Origin: Ophioderma brevispina
Taxonomy: Eukaryota; Echinodermata; Ophiuroidea; Amphilepidida; Ophiodermatidae
Direction of reading: 5' to 3'
DNA: 64,000 nt
NCBI GenBank assembly: GCA_023653785.1
Contig: JAMKCH010011812.1
Location: 62,001 to 126,000 of the forward strand
Program-made: the position numbers and the translations under genes
Part shown: in pieces, positions 45,832 through 57,173 of the stretch
Numbering within the stretch: position 1 is the stretch's first letter
How the letters are laid out: each line of letters opens with the position of its first letter
The notes under the pieces: generated by a model
Databases searched by the model: none
The model's input: the letters and a program-made list of their open reading frames with translations, nothing else
Told to the model about the DNA's origin: nothing

Positions 45832-46490
45832 TTTAAACATATCAAAATAAAACTTGGTAACATGTACTTGTGAATAGAATAGGCAAAGCATCTGATGTTA
45901 CAAACCCAGACAATGATCAACCGTCAAGGATGCCATCTATTGTTCCTAAAGATGTACTGCGGCTAACTGCATTGAAAAATACAGCAGTTTAATTGGGTTA
46001 GTTGAGCTGTTGTGTCACTGTGTAATACTCAATATTGTTCAAGCATTTTGAGAAGGGATGTGCTGTTCGGAACAATAAGTCGAGGAGGATGCATCTCATC
46101 CAATTGGGTGAAATGATGAAACATACCCTGGGGGAAAATAAAGCTTTTCTAGCCTGTTTTTTGGGTGGTTGGGAGGTTCTTCATATGGCCATCTATTTGA
46201 GGGGTGTTCTTCATTTGAAGAACCCACTTACCTAATGATTCTACAATAAGTATACATGACATGTTAGTGTGCCAGAAAAGAGTATTTTCACAATAGTATG
46301 AAGTGTGTCCTTTCAGAGCAGTTTTTATCTGTGTCAATATACTCAGGATAATTAAGTCAGACTTTCAGAAGTTCTCACCCACCAACCCCCCACATTCAGA
46401 TCCTTTAATCAACTTTGATGAACTTTTCTGTTTTTGATTAAGATCACTGTTGAGATTTCTAGCCAGTTCAAATCCCAAAAATCATCAATC
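45832..46490 (+). repeat. Direct duplication, copy 2
   Basis: Second copy of the segment at 43047-43698, offset by about 2.79 kb in the same orientation. Indel-dominated differences include lost or gained bases in short homopolymers (CCTTTTCAGAG against CCTTTCAGAG; TGGGTTAGAGCTGTG against TGGGTTAGTTGAGCTGTTGTG). Confidence 0.85.
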
Positions 46491-49400
46491 AGATTCTTTT
46501 CATATCACGTGTAACCCCCTCCCTTCAACTCATTCCAGATATCACATTATTTATAAACTTTGGGTGAGAACAACAATTAGGTGTATGGGGGAAGGAAAAA
46601 GAGAAAAATGGGGAATTACCTAAAATGTACAATTTCACATAGCAGTAATGTGTCAGGAGAAACGAAAACCGCGATGTTATTGAGATGTAACAAAAACATG
46701 ATCCATATAAAAAGTCAATGAAAGTTGAAAGTTTCCCATTTTTTCCAGTTTTTTCATTCTGAAATGAAGCCATTTAAAAAGGAAGTTTTACAAATTTCAC
46801 TATTTCTAGTAGGCATAATTTACCAACACTGATGCCCTTGACCATTCCCAAATTGGTTAAGTAGAAACCACTTTGAACAAAAAATCACATCATTTCAAAG
46901 AATCCTTTGCATTGTTTCTTTCCACAGTCAGACTTTTCACCAAATTTTAACACCACATGAAGAAATTTTAAACCAAAACAATGTTGTACAAAATTCTTGA
47001 TCCAGTTAAAAATAACCTTTTAATATGAGAAACATCTACTTTAAAGAGCTGTTTGTGATGGGTGGTCACCTAAATTGGACTAGGACAAAATCAAAAATTG
47101 CAGAGAAAAAATAAAATCCCCATTATTGCAAAAAACACTACCCAGATTTGCAATTAGTAATATAAAACAGGTATAATATTCAATTTAAAGTAACTGTTCT
47201 CAATAAGCTTGTTCTAGGTTGCCGCATGAATACCGTTGATACAGATTTAATTGGTTGTAGATCAACCTAAATCGTGCAACATGAGGCTTTCATCTGTTGC
47301 AGCTTGTTGCATTGTCCGTGGCATGATGGTACGTCCATCACAGTGGATCCTCACGGTATATAGAGCATTTTAATTGTCTGTCTTGAATGTGAACCAATGC
47401 ACTGTACCGGTACACAGAATCACCAGGGGGGGGCACCCGGGAAGCTGCCCGGGAGTTTCAAAATTCAGTTAAACAGGGCGTTTTTTTTTTTTGTAAGCAA
47501 TAAAATTGTGTTAAAAATTGGGGTTTTGAACCTATATGGGTTATCAGTAAATGTTCACCACTCAAATGATTTTACCTGGTTTGTCGCCCTGAAATCTCCA
47601 ATAGGATGTTTATAGAATTTCCAAAGGGAGTGGTCTGGTCGTATTATGCTGGGGTGAGGGGGGGGGGGGTGGAGGATTTGAAGGGGAAATACAAAAAAAT
47701 TTATGTGAGTGAAGGGAAACATGAACTTGAATTTTCAATCAAGAGAGGGGGGAATCTCAACTTTTAAATGGGGATTTTTTTTAAATAGGAGGAATGCAAA
47801 AATATTTATGGATGGAATGGAAGTTGTAGGGGAGGGTGAAAAAAAAATTTTTCACCAAGAAAGGTTGATTCATCCACATGCACCTCCAGTGATAATAAGA
47901 CTTACTCCCTAAAAGTTTTAATTCGTTCTTTTGCCTACAGCATGTTAAGTTATTCTTTGTCATTATATCAGGGGATATAACATTTTACAAAGGGGATTTA
48001 TATTAAAATTTATACTGATACTGAAATGTCTATAACTTGGGCCGTGATGTGCCAAAGCTAAGGCATAATTCATCATATCAATTGATTTTGAAGAGATGTC
48101 TGAGTGATTGATTTTATGTCAATGGACCGATAAAGTCTGAATTGTTTTGTTATGGTATGCAGGCCGCTTCAAATGCTTAATTCTGGGAAGGAAAGTCAGT
48201 TGCTATTAAACATTGCCGGTTGAAAACTTTTGACACCTTATACTGTCTATATTGATTGTCTTTGATGCATGATCTATTTTTTGTTCATGTCAAATCATTG
48301 AGATTTGCAAAAAGCACACATGTATCCATTAGCAACAATGTGCAGAAACTCTTCAAAAAAACGATCCAATTGTCAAATCATGGAAAAAACAAACAGGATT
48401 AGAATCAGAATACTTCAAAATGCACAATATCCACATAGACTTACAAAATGTCAACTAGAGTTTGCAGTTTCCAAACAAATGGTTGTGTGGACTTGTGGTC
48501 CTGTAATTGGTGACAAGTTCAAGATTCCAAAAAGCTTTCTTCTGTACATTGGGAAAAATCATCTTGTGATGTATAAATTTGCCCATCACGTTGTGTTTGC
48601 ACCTGCCCAAGGCCTTGCCTGGGTATAAATGTTCAGATGTTTGTCCGATAGAAAGGATTAAACATTTCCCCAAAATGTTCAAATGGAAGGGAAGTATGGA
48701 TGGTATAAGAACTGTAACAATTTCAATGGAGGAAAGCATGCTACTGTAACAAGCTGGCTCTTGGTTTTAACAATCTGGCAAGTTCACTGTAAGTTTTTGA
48801 TTAGGTTAGAAGGGGGAAGATCCCATTGCATTTAAATGTAGCCGGCTATTGGTGCAAGAATTACAATCTAAAATTGTGATTGCTCAGACCTCAACACTGA
48901 CCAGGGCATTTACACTTGATGTATATATTAGCAATTGATTTAATAAAATGTGGAAAGGGACAGTATCGAATGCATTAAAAGATCATCAGCCGGTGGGGAC
49001 CCCAAACAATTTTTTGGGGGGCAGGCTTGTACCCCTACTTACCGTTACTCTTATCCAAATTGAGATTTTGGTATCAGAAAGCCCATATTTTTCTCTTAAC
49101 AATGAGAAATTTTAGGCATCTGAAATGTTTCCTGTAGTGGAATTAGGGGGGCCCTAAGTGGTGAGCACACCGTGATTACACATACTGCTCTATGGACCAT
49201 GAGATTAACATTTGTTGCTTCTGATTGCTTCACATGAAGATCAGAGTTTTGGAATATGATGCACATGAAGTAGATCAGAGATATGAACTGAGGCCTCTGG
49301 GCTGTTCCCGGTAACTTTTTAGAATGGGCATGAACACGCTGATGTTCACGATTACCAAAGAGCGAACTGGCAGACACTGTTTTGCACCACCGAGGTCACA

Positions 49401-50627
49401 GCTCCATATAATAAAAATATTTAAAATGTGGCCTTCTACTGTTTAAAATGGTAATACTCGGATAGCAACTACGAACATGCATAGCCCATGCTATTTTGAA
49501 GCCAGATTGAAAATTGCAAAAAACATTGGGTATCTTGTGCCGGTTTAAATTTGAAACAAACCACATGCCTGACAGTGTTCTTTGATGTCGACAGGATAAT
49601 TTTAAACTGAGCCTGAGGGTCGCCTGGCGATTTAAAGAGAAGTGCATTTTTCCATGATGTAATGTATACGTATAATGGGCTTGGGCGGTCACATTTACAC
49701 ATCTGGCATTGAGCTCTTTCAATCAAGATGACTGTCGGTAGTCTAGCCTTTTATTTATCTCTATGGTATGAACAAAATTAGATCACCTACTTTTAAGTTA
49801 ATGAACAAGTCATGTGTCAGACATTGGCAGATCCCTGAGTGGAAAGCCATGAAAGGCCAAGAAAGTGGCCAATTTTAGAGGTTTAATTTTCTTACTTAAT
49901 AAATTTAAAGTGAGAAAGTAAGCTTCAATCACTTTAGTAGACTGCTTATGCTTGTATCTACTTACATTTGTAATCAAATGTTATTAAAAAAATATCTTAA
50001 AAACAGTGAAAACTGTAGTGTCATTATGCCATAACTATGAAAACTACTCTAAAGATAAATCTTAATTCTCACTGGAATTCAACATTTATTTTAACTTTGA
50101 CACTTGCATTAAGTTAAAATGACAATGTTAGACCTGCAATTATTTCCCATCTGGCCATATTTACAGACCAATCAAACAAGCCGCAATCATCAGCTTAATT
50201 CTGTGCTATGACCCTACAGTTGCTACACAACATCAATTGGACATCAGATGAGGCACAGCCAGAGAACACTCGGACAAACTCCATTGGATCTTGTTGAGGA
50301 AGTGCCCCAGGTAAAGAATAACATATCGGTGTATCTGAATTGGGTAAAAAGTTGACTTAACAAATGGTGCGTCCTGGACGCTGCAACCGCTTGCTAGCTA
50401 GGAGCTCTGTACTAAATGAGGCTTGCTATGATACACTACATGTCAAAAATACAATAATCCGTTTTTCTGGTGCTCATGAAGTGGATATCCCATGATGCAA
50501 CATTTTAGAGACACTAGTTTTGTACCATTTCAAGTACATTTTTTTTAAAAGGCATTTTCCCCTATTAGCATTTCCATTGAAAAACATTGCCACTATCGGT
50601 GCTCCTCACATAAAAAGGATATCCTTA
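46491..50627. other. No supported gene; G-rich patches at about 47424 and 47650
   Basis: A G-run with the palindrome CCCGGGAAGCTGCCCGGG lies near 47437-47454, and a run of 11-12 G lies near 47656. Frames at 48305-48628 and 49396-49722 exceed 100 codons but have no recognisable motif, within chance expectation. A minus-strand GTAAGTAGG donor near 49040 follows 18 open codons; too weak to call. Confidence 0.4.
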
Positions 50628-50690
50628 CACACAATCTGCTGTTCCGATATGGCAGCGCACACAATCTGCTGTTCCGATATGGCAGCGCAC
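50628..50690 (+). repeat. 30-bp perfect tandem duplication
   Basis: The unit CACAATCTGCTGTTCCGATA then TGGCAGCGCA occurs twice in direct succession. Because 30 is a multiple of three, the open frame across it repeats TICCSDMAAH. The second copy runs into ATGGATGAAAGAAAGCTG and a GTAGTA that could be a weak donor. Confidence 0.85.
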
Positions 50691-51360
50691 ATGGATGAAA
50701 GAAAGCTGGTAGTATATTCTTATAAAATGACTTGCTTACACACAGATTAATGTAAACAGATCCAGTTTTTGCAAAATCTATGCTTATAAAAAGGCATCTC
50801 TGCTAAAATGTTTGCAGTGCAATACATGGATTGTGGATGAATGCTAATTTCCAGGTCATTCTTCAGCAGTAACACACTTTTTTTCAGTCATTGCCATATC
50901 TGCATGTTTTTTCATCATTTTAGCAATGTTTTTAGTTCAAAACATGGGGGTGTTTATTTGTGGACATATTTTTTCACACTAAAAAGTGGTGGGGCATTTA
51001 TTTAAGAATTAGAATACATTTTTTGGTTAGAGTGAGGGGGCTGGACTCTTGATAAAGAAAGGATTTGAGAAACTAAAATTTCTTCACTACTAATATTAAA
51101 CTGGTCAAACTTTTTGCAGCAACTGGCATACAAATCTAATTGCTAAAAAAATTACAAAAATAAATAAAGCCTCATATCTCATCATCTCATTTTTAATACA
51201 TAATTCATAACTTGCCATAACTCAACCAACCCTTAAAAAAACATGGGACTCAAAAACTTTTTTATTCAAATTAGCACAAAATAGAAAAAAAAATTCTGCC
51301 GACCAACCCATGATTTTCATTCACGATTAAAAAAACCCCATTTTTTTTACCAAAAGACAA

Positions 51361-51967
51361 AAAAATACATCGGTCCTCGGACCGCTTGTGTCGCCTGCCG
51401 TCGCGGTTAGTGAATGATAGGCCTAACATGACCTTTGACCTTGATATGTGACCTTGGATCTCAAACAAATGAGGGTTTGCATGTAAACTGCATAAACCAA
51501 GTTTGGTTCCAATTGAACTGCAACTTTTCAAATGAGCTCAATTTTACATTTTCAGCCTATTTTAAACTTGACCTCACATGACCTTTGACCTTGGCATGTG
51601 ACCTTTGACCTCATCAACAAATGGGGATGCCATGTTGCACCTATGATTCAAGTTTGGTTCCAATTGAACTGCAACTTTTCAAATGAGCTCAATTTTACAT
51701 TTTCAGCCTATTTTAAACTTGACCTCACATGACCTTTGACCTTGGCATGTGACCTTTGACCTCATCAACAAATGGGGATGCCATGTTGCACCTGTGACCC
51801 AGGTTTGGTTTAAATCCATCAAGTATGAGGATATTACAGGCAAATGTTAACCCTTTTTCACAACAGACAACAACAACAACAACAACAGACATCAACAGAC
51901 ATCAACAACAACAGTGGACAAAGTGATCCCTATGTGTCTTCCTGCCTTAGGGCAGGCGACACAAAAA
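51361..51967 (+). mobile_element. DR1-core repeat, copy E (best preserved, full length)
   Basis: The order is AAAATACAT; hairpin CGGTCCTCGGACCG; left sub-terminal repeat TTGTGTCGCCTGCC; a partial core; two nearly identical 151-bp core monomers; a CAA/ACATCAAC microsatellite; hairpin CCTGCCTTAGGGCAGG; right repeat GGCAGGCGACACAA, the exact inverse of the left one. Perfect TGACCTTTGACCT lies at 51429, 51579, 51599, 51730 and 51750. Tandem ~150-bp cores, a microsatellite, inverted sub-terminal repeats and hairpins are the architecture of pearl/Tsp and DINE-type (Helitron-related) non-autonomous elements. The family assignment is inferred from structure only. Confidence 0.8.
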
Positions 51968-52953
51968 AACCCATCAAAATAGAAAACAATTATAACAAGT
52001 TAAATAAAAGATCCTCGCTATGTCATTGAAAAAACTTTAAAAAGTAGCATGATGTATTGATTTTAGAGTAACATTGTGAAGTTCATCTAAAAAAAAAAAA
52101 AATCTGACCGACCCTAATATTCTTCCTCCGTTACAACAAACAAACATCTTTTTAGGCCTTACAACACTTTTAATAATTAGAAAGTTATTTACTTCAGAAA
52201 ACTTGCAGCAATGAATTATGGGAACTAGGAATATTTAGGGGCAAATACACACACACTGTCACATTGAGGAGAAAGAAGATACATTACACAAGCTCTGAGA
52301 TGATGGGGCATAGAATTCCAAATAGTTTACCTAGCAAAATTGATTGCTAAGGAATGCTTTCCTGACAAACTCTGAAAATCAAAAACGTGCTAGCGTTGGA
52401 TTTGATGGGTTTAGTGGATTTGAATATAGGCCTATCTTCAATTTGTGTCTGAGCCAAATAAAATACACTGAGCGATTTAAATGGCAGGAAGGCACATACA
52501 TGCAACACTTAAAATCCCCTTCAACCTTTGTAAATGGATGTAAATGTTGGAAAGCACACACTTGTTTTCTTTAACATTTTATTTTTTTGGCAAAGTTTGT
52601 GGCTATTGTGGCCAAATTTTGAAAATTAAATGCTATGAATGTTTGGATTTGTAAAAAGTATAGCTATATGTGAATATATCTAATGTGAAATAAAATGTCT
52701 AAGTAATTCAGGCATTGCTATAGTCTATGACATTTGCTACTTAATTCAGATAAGAATTTCATGTATGGAAGTTTATTAATATTATTATCACCTACATAGC
52801 TGCTCTCAAATTTACTAGTTTTATTTGAGCGGAAATTGTGCATATTTACTTTGACTCTTTGAATGCTACACAAATAACTTTAACATTTTAGATTCACCAA
52901 AATGTGTCAGTAGCTAGACATATAGATATAGTATGCAAGTTTGTTTGCGCGCA

Positions 52954-52986
52954 TGTGTGTGTGTGTGTGTGTGCGTGTGCGTGTGC
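52954..52986. repeat. (GT)n microsatellite with GC interruptions
   Basis: TGTGTGTGTGTGTGTGTGTG followed by CGTGTGCGTGTG. Simple repeat. Confidence 0.85.
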
Positions 52987-53153
52987 ATCTACAAGTGTAT
53001 GAAATGTAATCAATGACAAACGTTTGTATATTTAAAAGCTACCAATCAGGGACCAGAGGCTTATAATTGTTGCGAGTGGTATTAATCTGCAAAGGAATGG
53101 TACCTTAAAAATTTTATATTTCTTTGCATATTAGAATAATGATGAATATCTTG

Positions 53154-53340
53154 CAGGGGTTCTCAATTATATTAACTGAAGGGCCAGAGAATGCCGAACA
53201 TGTTTGAAAGTTCCCTAGATGAGGGCCAAATACACCTGAAGTTCTTATGTGTCCCTTTAAATTTTAGATCAAGTTGAGGGCCAAATATTAATGGTCGGCA
53301 GGCCGCATTTGGCCCGCGGGCCGCCTATTAAGAAAACCTG
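53154..53340. mobile_element. hAT (Charlie-like) MITE, 187 bp
   Basis: The left end CAGGGGTTCTCAATTATA and the right end, inverted, CAGGTTTTCTTAATAGGCGG, with GGCCGCATTTGGCCCGCGGG near the right tip, match the hAT termini of the 37.4-kb element. The flanks show no clean 8-bp duplication, so the insertion is old or its ends are damaged. Confidence 0.7.
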
Positions 53341-54282
53341 GTTAGAGAGAGGCATATACAGAGTGGTTAATACACACCGCCCTCACTAGGTTAGGGGATT
53401 CAATCAATACAATGCGAACAAAACAATTGGAAATAGGTACGTGGAGGTTGTATTTTTCACTCTTGCTAAACCTAATCATCCAGAATTGGCATCCGTTAAA
53501 AGCACACATATGTTAAGAAACTGTTTACAAAGGACAGACAAGTAAATTTTATATTTTAAAATATACAATAACAATCTCACAATAGCTGGAAAACATTGTG
53601 GGATTGTGCACGTGCCTATAAATGCTACAAGCAAGGTGCAAATCATTAGGGAGCTCAATTTCTCTCACCTGTGTCAATAGATTTCCCTGTACCGACACCA
53701 CCTTATCAAATTGACCGTGGATTTGAGGGCTCAAAACAACCCTTACCATAGGTTCAAGAAGTTATGTTTAATGTTAGGGTTGTTTGGTAATTGTTGATGG
53801 TTTATTATTGGTTATGATTTGCATGTAATCCATTGTCATAATCACACCTCAAAGTAGGTCTACTCTGGGTAGAGGTAGCAACAGCAAGGGATTTAAGTTT
53901 ACTTGCAACCCTGATCAGCACAAGAACAATGCATCCAATCACTGAATTTCAATCACTAGCAAAACTAGCTCCTTCCCAACAAGCAAAGTAGACAATTGTA
54001 AACATCAAACCTTCCTTGCCCAACATTTATGCCTTTCATTTATCAAGCTACTAACCAATACATGCGACTTGAATGCATCTGATACGGAAACTGCTGCAGA
54101 ATTGCAATTCTGGTTTACCTCGAGTTATATGTTCCTCTATCACTAAACCTACTTCCCAATTCTAATCTCTATTTCAGACTAACAAGTAATCAGACAAAAT
54201 TATGAGGTTTCAAACTTCTTTCTACACTATCACAATACAATGACTATATGCATACATGCTTAATTTGGACAACTATCCATAC

Positions 54283-54456
54283 CAGTGCTTCTCAAATGGT
54301 GGTCCATGGGCCAGATCTGGTCTGCCAAGTAATGTTTGGCCTACCAATCACCCCAAAACTGGTATACAGGAAGGGTTTGAAAAAAAAATGCATTTGGCCC
54401 TCGACAAAGTCTTAGATATCATTTGACCCTCAGGTAAATATATTTGATAACCCCTG
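54283..54456. mobile_element. hAT (Charlie-like) MITE, 174 bp
   Basis: The left end CAGTGCTTCTCAAATGG and the right end, inverted, CAGGGGTTATCAAATATA are imperfect TIRs of the same type. Internal GGGCCAGATCTGGTCTGCC and TTTGGCCCTCGACAAAG resemble the hAT subterminal words. TCCATAC occurs next to both ends but does not abut the right TIR exactly, so a target duplication is doubtful. Confidence 0.6.
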
Positions 54457-55504
54457 AATTCCATACTATATTCATTATCATAGATGAGACTGGGGGGGGG
54501 GGGTAAGGACCCACAACCAAAATTGCAACTGACATCAATGACCTTGACACCAAATTTGACATTTATTGGGTCAAAATGTTAAAAACAAGAAACAAATAAT
54601 ATATCAGAATACAAAATGCTAGCATTTGTTTTTGCAGAAAAAAGGTTAAAAGTGCAAATCTAGTAGAACATCATCTGCAAAGCATCATTCATATGCCTCA
54701 AACCAACATCAACATGACTTATTTTTGCCATCTTTTATGACAAAATCTGTGTCTCCCCTGCACAGGGCAGATGAGGTGTAACTGCAGAATGTGTGTGACA
54801 TGAACCTGTGTTACCTTGCAACATGAATGTTGGTTTATTTATAATTTGGTTTATTTTTGCACCAGACTTGTATAGTAAACCGAGTGGATTGGTACTCCAC
54901 ACTACTGTGATACATTAACAAAAGAAATGTTGTCAGATACTGTACGAGATGTAATTCACAGTGACTTTATTTTCACAAATTTTGCAAATTGATAGGAAAA
55001 TGCAAATATAAAAACACAATGCAAAGTAAAATGTTACTGTACTAGAGTTTAATTACACTGGTGGAGAATTCCAAAAAGTTACTAGGTAACAATTTTCTAA
55101 ATCTCAAACAAAAACAAGCTGAAAATCACTAAATATTCTACTAGCGAAAATAATGTAATACGGTAGCTTCTAATAGGAGGTGAAAAGTGCAGTCTTCAGA
55201 GCAGCATCATTGAGAAATTTTACCATTACTATTACATGGCACACTCTGGGGCTTTGGGTGAACAGAGTTAGCAACCTCTTCAGACACGTACCACATTTAC
55301 ACTAGAGAAGTCTAATTGAATTCGACATTATTTTGAATTACAGACTAGGATTATCATAAATTAATTCGAGTATTATGTGTTACATGAAAGCGGATTTCTG
55401 AATTCGCTTTCAGAGAAAATTGATTGCGTCTGTTGACGCAAACTCATAATCGGGAGTAGTTTGACTTCAGGTTAAACGAAGATTTTGCGCGATCTTCAAC
55501 CACC

Positions 55505-55637
55505 ATGGCGGCCCACGAGATGAGCCGACTCTACCACCGACTCTCCCGACCGTCGCTTAAATCGGGTTGCTCCGGGGGACCGGCGATTGGATTTTCGGTG
55601 AAATTAGGGCCTAATATATCAGAACTAACCGCAAACT
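55505..55637 (+). CDS. Strong-Kozak start, 5' part of an interrupted open frame
   Basis: ACCACCATGGCGGCC at 55499-55513 is an almost ideal translation-start context. The frame reads MAAHEMSRLYHRLSRPS, then LKSGCSGGPAIGFSVKLG and ISELTANS, running into the MITE at 55638. Preceding bases are CG-rich (TTTGCGCGATC). TTTTCG|GTGAAA at about 55594 is a possible but weak donor. N-terminal Arg/Ser content could suit a mitochondrial presequence, which is speculation. It may be the first exon of a plus-strand gene or part of a transposon-encoded frame. No family is recognised. Confidence 0.35.
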
Positions 55638-55775
55638 CAATGGCGGATCCAGGATTTGAAAAAAAGTCAAAAATTACCGGGTGGGGGGGGGGGATAAAAG
55701 CTGAACTGGTTCAAAATAGCTGAAAAGGGGGTGGTTTGCAAAGAATTTTCCGCCCGCTCCGTGGATCCGCGCCTG
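55638..55775. mobile_element. Nested MITE with CAATGGCGGATCCAGG ends
   Basis: CAATGGCGGATCCAGG at the left and, inverted, CAGGCGCGGATCCACGG at the right are matching terminal repeats around GGCGGATCCA. A run of 11 G lies near 55685. It separates two protein-like frames and is non-coding itself. No unequivocal target duplication. Confidence 0.65.
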
Positions 55776-55803
55776 ATTAACTAGACAGAAAACGAAGGCA
55801 ACA

Positions 55804-55947
55804 ATGCTGAAGTCCGAATTCTTTGGAATGGACCGCGCTACCTTCATGCTCAGTTCCGAAGTTGTTTTACAGCCCTGGTTACAAGTTACTGTTGAATTGC
55901 TTGGTGATAAGCCGGAAGTGCACAGAGAGTGGTTACTTGTTACCTGA
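55804..55947 (+). CDS. Unidentified 47-codon frame following the nested MITE
   Basis: ATG at 55804 starts MLKSEFFGMDRATFMLSSEV, continues VLQPWLQVTVELLGDKPE and ends HREWLLVT before TGA. Alternation of hydrophobic and charged residues and the codon mix look coding. The frame is open upstream to a TGA at the end of the MITE. It may be the continuation of the 55505 frame, separated by the insertion, or a separate exon. No family is recognised. Confidence 0.25.
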   Translation: MLKSEFFGMDRATFMLSSEVVLQPWLQVTVELLGDKPEVHREWLLVT

Positions 55948-57024
55948 GCTTGTTACGGCCAGTAGACATGAAACGATTAGGTTTCCGTTTATACTGCAAA
56001 AAATTTCGAATTCAATGATGAATTATTCGAATTCACTCAAAAGCTTAAGTTGCTGAAAAGCAACTTACGAATTAGACTTTTAAGTCGTATCGATTGACGG
56101 ACTGCACGTTTACACCTCAGGAAAAAGTGAAATCGTTGACGACTCAATCAAATCACTTGGACTTTTGGCCAGTGTAAACGGGGCTCTAGAGTGACTGCAC
56201 AATGCAACATCCAACTCTACAAGCCTTTACCATCAAGGTCTTACTTCTTCATCAATGCTTCAATAAAGATATGGTAAAATCTCCATTTTTTTTTATTTAT
56301 TTTTTCTTCCCATTTTACTGTTAGAAACTTCACTGCTCTTTCAATGTCTTTTCACGTTGCGGAGAACAAAAGCGTAGTTCCTCCTGTTATGCAGAATAAT
56401 AAATTTTGCGGTCTCAACTTATTGAGCTCCTCTATATCATAGAATCTCATGCGGGGGCTGCCTTCAACCTCTACCTATCAGTTGACAAGAGACCAAGCAA
56501 ATTATCCACCGTCCGTCCGTAATACATCCAGCTGACACCTGAACGATAAGTGGTCATTCCAGCATAGATGACGGCACAAAAAATCAACTCCCTGGCATGG
56601 CAGCTTATTCTTTGCTGTTCAAGTGATCAATGATTAACAGACAAACTTGTAATACAGTGGTATGTGGGTTCAGTTCCCTTTTTGGCCTCTTGACCAAATA
56701 GGGACTATTTTAAATTTTGAGTTGGGTGGGGAACCATAAGTCATAGATTGTGCCAGGAGTATAGGATAAGGATGGTCAACTTGCCATTGTTAAAGTAACT
56801 GTATGAGATTGGCATTTTATGAAAAATTTCACTTATAATTAATTTTTGTCTTGCTTGAAATGCCTAAAATAGGCAAAAAATGTGAAAATGGGGGTTCTGT
56901 CAAACTCATTCAAATAATGGAACATTGTACTTTTAAAGTGTTGTGAAAGCCACTGGTGTGCAAACATATGAATGGAAGGAAAAGCAATATGAACTGGCTA
57001 CTGTCAGCTTTTTACATAATGCTT

Positions 57025-57173
57025 ATTATAAACAGCAAATGCAACATTTAACTTAATAATATTTGCATTTGAGAAGAGGTTTGGGAATAATTTCAACTTT
57101 TGATTATAAACAGCAAATGCAACATTGAACTTAATATTTACATTTGAGAAGAGCTTTTAGAATAATTTCAACT
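57025..57173 (+). repeat. 78-bp tandem duplication, two diverged copies
   Basis: ATTATAAACAGCAAATGCAA through GAGAAGAG to AATAATTTCAACT occurs at 57025 and again at 57103 with a few substitutions and a 6-base gap. Confidence 0.8.

Larger units (their letters stand above)
55291..56183. mobile_element. Possible larger inverted-repeat element (TTTACACT ends) with a nested MITE
   Basis: ACATTTACACTAGAGAAGTC at the left and, inverted, CGTTTACACTGGCCAAAAGT at the right share TTTACACTnG and AAGTC, followed by similar AATTGAATTCGA-like sequence. Hairpin words (GCGTCTGTTGACGC and GAAAGCGGATTTCTGAATTC) lie near the left side. The span holds two protein-like short ORFs and an inserted 138-bp MITE. It may be a decayed DNA transposon, or a gene start flanked by unrelated similarity. 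Confidence 0.35.

Noticed and set aside
51361..51967. DR1-core monomers considered as a centromeric satellite array
   Set aside because: Only two to three monomers occur per copy and each set is bounded by defined termini, so this is a dispersed element with an internal tandem core, not a satellite array.
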